This document shows positions 63,710 to 64,000 of a stretch of DNA of 64,000 bases, piece after piece (the first letter of the stretch is position 1; every line of letters starts with the position of its first letter). This DNA is from Winogradskyella bathintestinalis (GTDB lineage: Bacteria; Bacteroidota; Bacteroidia; Flavobacteriales; Flavobacteriaceae). The stretch is taken from assembly GCF_030407435.1 (NCBI RefSeq), contig NZ_JASDDK010000001.1, forward strand, positions 806,001 through 870,000, in the 5' to 3' direction. Both the position numbers and the translations under genes were made by a program. Below the pieces are notes generated by a model. It ran no database searches and was not told the DNA's origin. It saw only the letters and a list, made by a program, of their open reading frames with translations.

Positions 63710-64000
63710 TTATTCGTTTTCATTATCGTCCTCCTCTTCTAATTCTTCTAAATCTTCATCATCGACATCAACTAAGGATACGGCTAGTTCTTCAATTTTA
63801 GTAGCGATATAATCCTTATCTATATTAAGCGCGTCATTTAGTACCAATGCCGATTCGTAAAGTTTCTTTGCCTTTTTAGTTTTACCTAATTGTTCGGCAG
63901 ATTGCGCTAAATAGTAAGTGCCAAGTAAGGTTTCAGGATGAATTTTATTAGCAAGTTTACCTAATTTATAAAGCGATTCGAAGTCTTCACGTTGCTCCGC
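63710..64000 (-). CDS. C-terminal part of a TPR-type protein (truncated by the window end)
   Basis: A frame runs from the window end to a TAA at 63710-63712. The visible C-terminal end holds TPR-like helices (FESLYKLGKLANKIHPETLL, GTYYLAQSAEQLGKTKKAKKLYESALVL) followed by an acidic tail (EELEEEDDNENE). Similar tails belong to flavobacterial alpha/beta-hydrolase-fold esterases carrying TPR repeats, but the hydrolase part is outside the window. About 210 bases separate it from radA; the gap holds the radA promoter. Confidence 0.72.
   Translation of the reverse strand, partial: AEQREDFESLYKLGKLANKIHPETLLGTYYLAQSAEQLGKTKKAKKLYESALVLNDALNIDKDYIATKIEELAVSLVDVDDEDLEELEEEDDNENE

Noticed and set aside
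1..64000. tRNA/rRNA genes, CRISPR arrays, insertion sequences or prophage
   Set aside because: I read the intergenic stretches on both strands and found no cloverleaf, repeat-spacer array, transposase or phage structural gene; a tRNAscan or ISfinder search would confirm.

Overview
The window comes from an AT-rich member of the Bacteroidota, almost certainly Flavobacteriaceae. The evidence is several lineage-typical families: a type IX secretion (T9SS) protein PorZ and a giant T9SS-sorted surface protein, two TonB-dependent receptors, and proteins I recognise as the THC0290_0291 and DUF6646 families. Other support is the clade-specific HIGH-motif variant in IleS, Bacteroidota-type promoters (TTG/TTTG, 18-22 nt, then TAnnTTTG), and few recognisable Shine-Dalgarno sites. 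I see no rRNA, tRNA, CRISPR array, insertion sequence, prophage or plasmid function; this looks like ordinary chromosomal backbone with a few accessory islands.

Layout. 1-9.4 kb: tex, an OmpA-like/lipocalin-like lipoprotein pair, an unrecognised secreted protein, metG, an LD-carboxypeptidase and a coupled zinc-ribbon/membrane protein pair. 9.5-21.5 kb: yraN, the yicC-gmk-nadD operon, a thioesterase, an ArsC-EamA-acyltransferase operon, a DinB-family protein with a CPA1 antiporter, a cystathionine gamma-synthase and gdhA. 21.6-34 kb: porZ-recO-TonB receptor, then convergent to them the 2170-residue T9SS cargo protein. 34-39 kb: recX, a small beta-barrel protein, a JmjC-like protein, a small lipoprotein and an NfeD-like/flotillin pair. 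39-45 kb: a TonB receptor divergent from a MocR-type regulator, and a DUF2975/Xre autoregulated operon. 44.6-49 kb: a Y-family polymerase and DnaE-type polymerase cassette. 49-64 kb: a patatin with an outer-membrane barrel, uvrC, a RimB-like/rimK/AstE-like/5-formyl-THF cyclo-ligase operon, then ileS, a TraR/DksA-like protein, a DUF4097-like protein, lspA, radA and the end of a TPR protein.

How genes work together. Repair and mutagenesis are over-represented (recO, recX, dinB, dnaE-like, uvrC, radA) but scattered. The envelope theme is strong: PorZ helps anchor T9SS cargo such as the giant protein, LspA matures the many lipoproteins, and the TonB receptors import nutrients.

The most interesting signals are regulatory. 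(1) The MocR-like regulator has glutamine where the PLP-binding lysine should be, and three matching TAGTCCRG-type half-sites sit in the gap shared with a TonB receptor. (2) The DUF2975/Xre operon has a pair of near-identical palindromic operators flanking its -7 box. (3) The dinB-dnaE cassette lacks a neighbouring imuA or lexA and has a degraded PHP motif. (4) Several genes have promoters so close to the ATG that their mRNAs should be leaderless. (5) One start codon lies inside a terminator hairpin. I found no convincing brand-new multi-gene defence or biosynthetic system.
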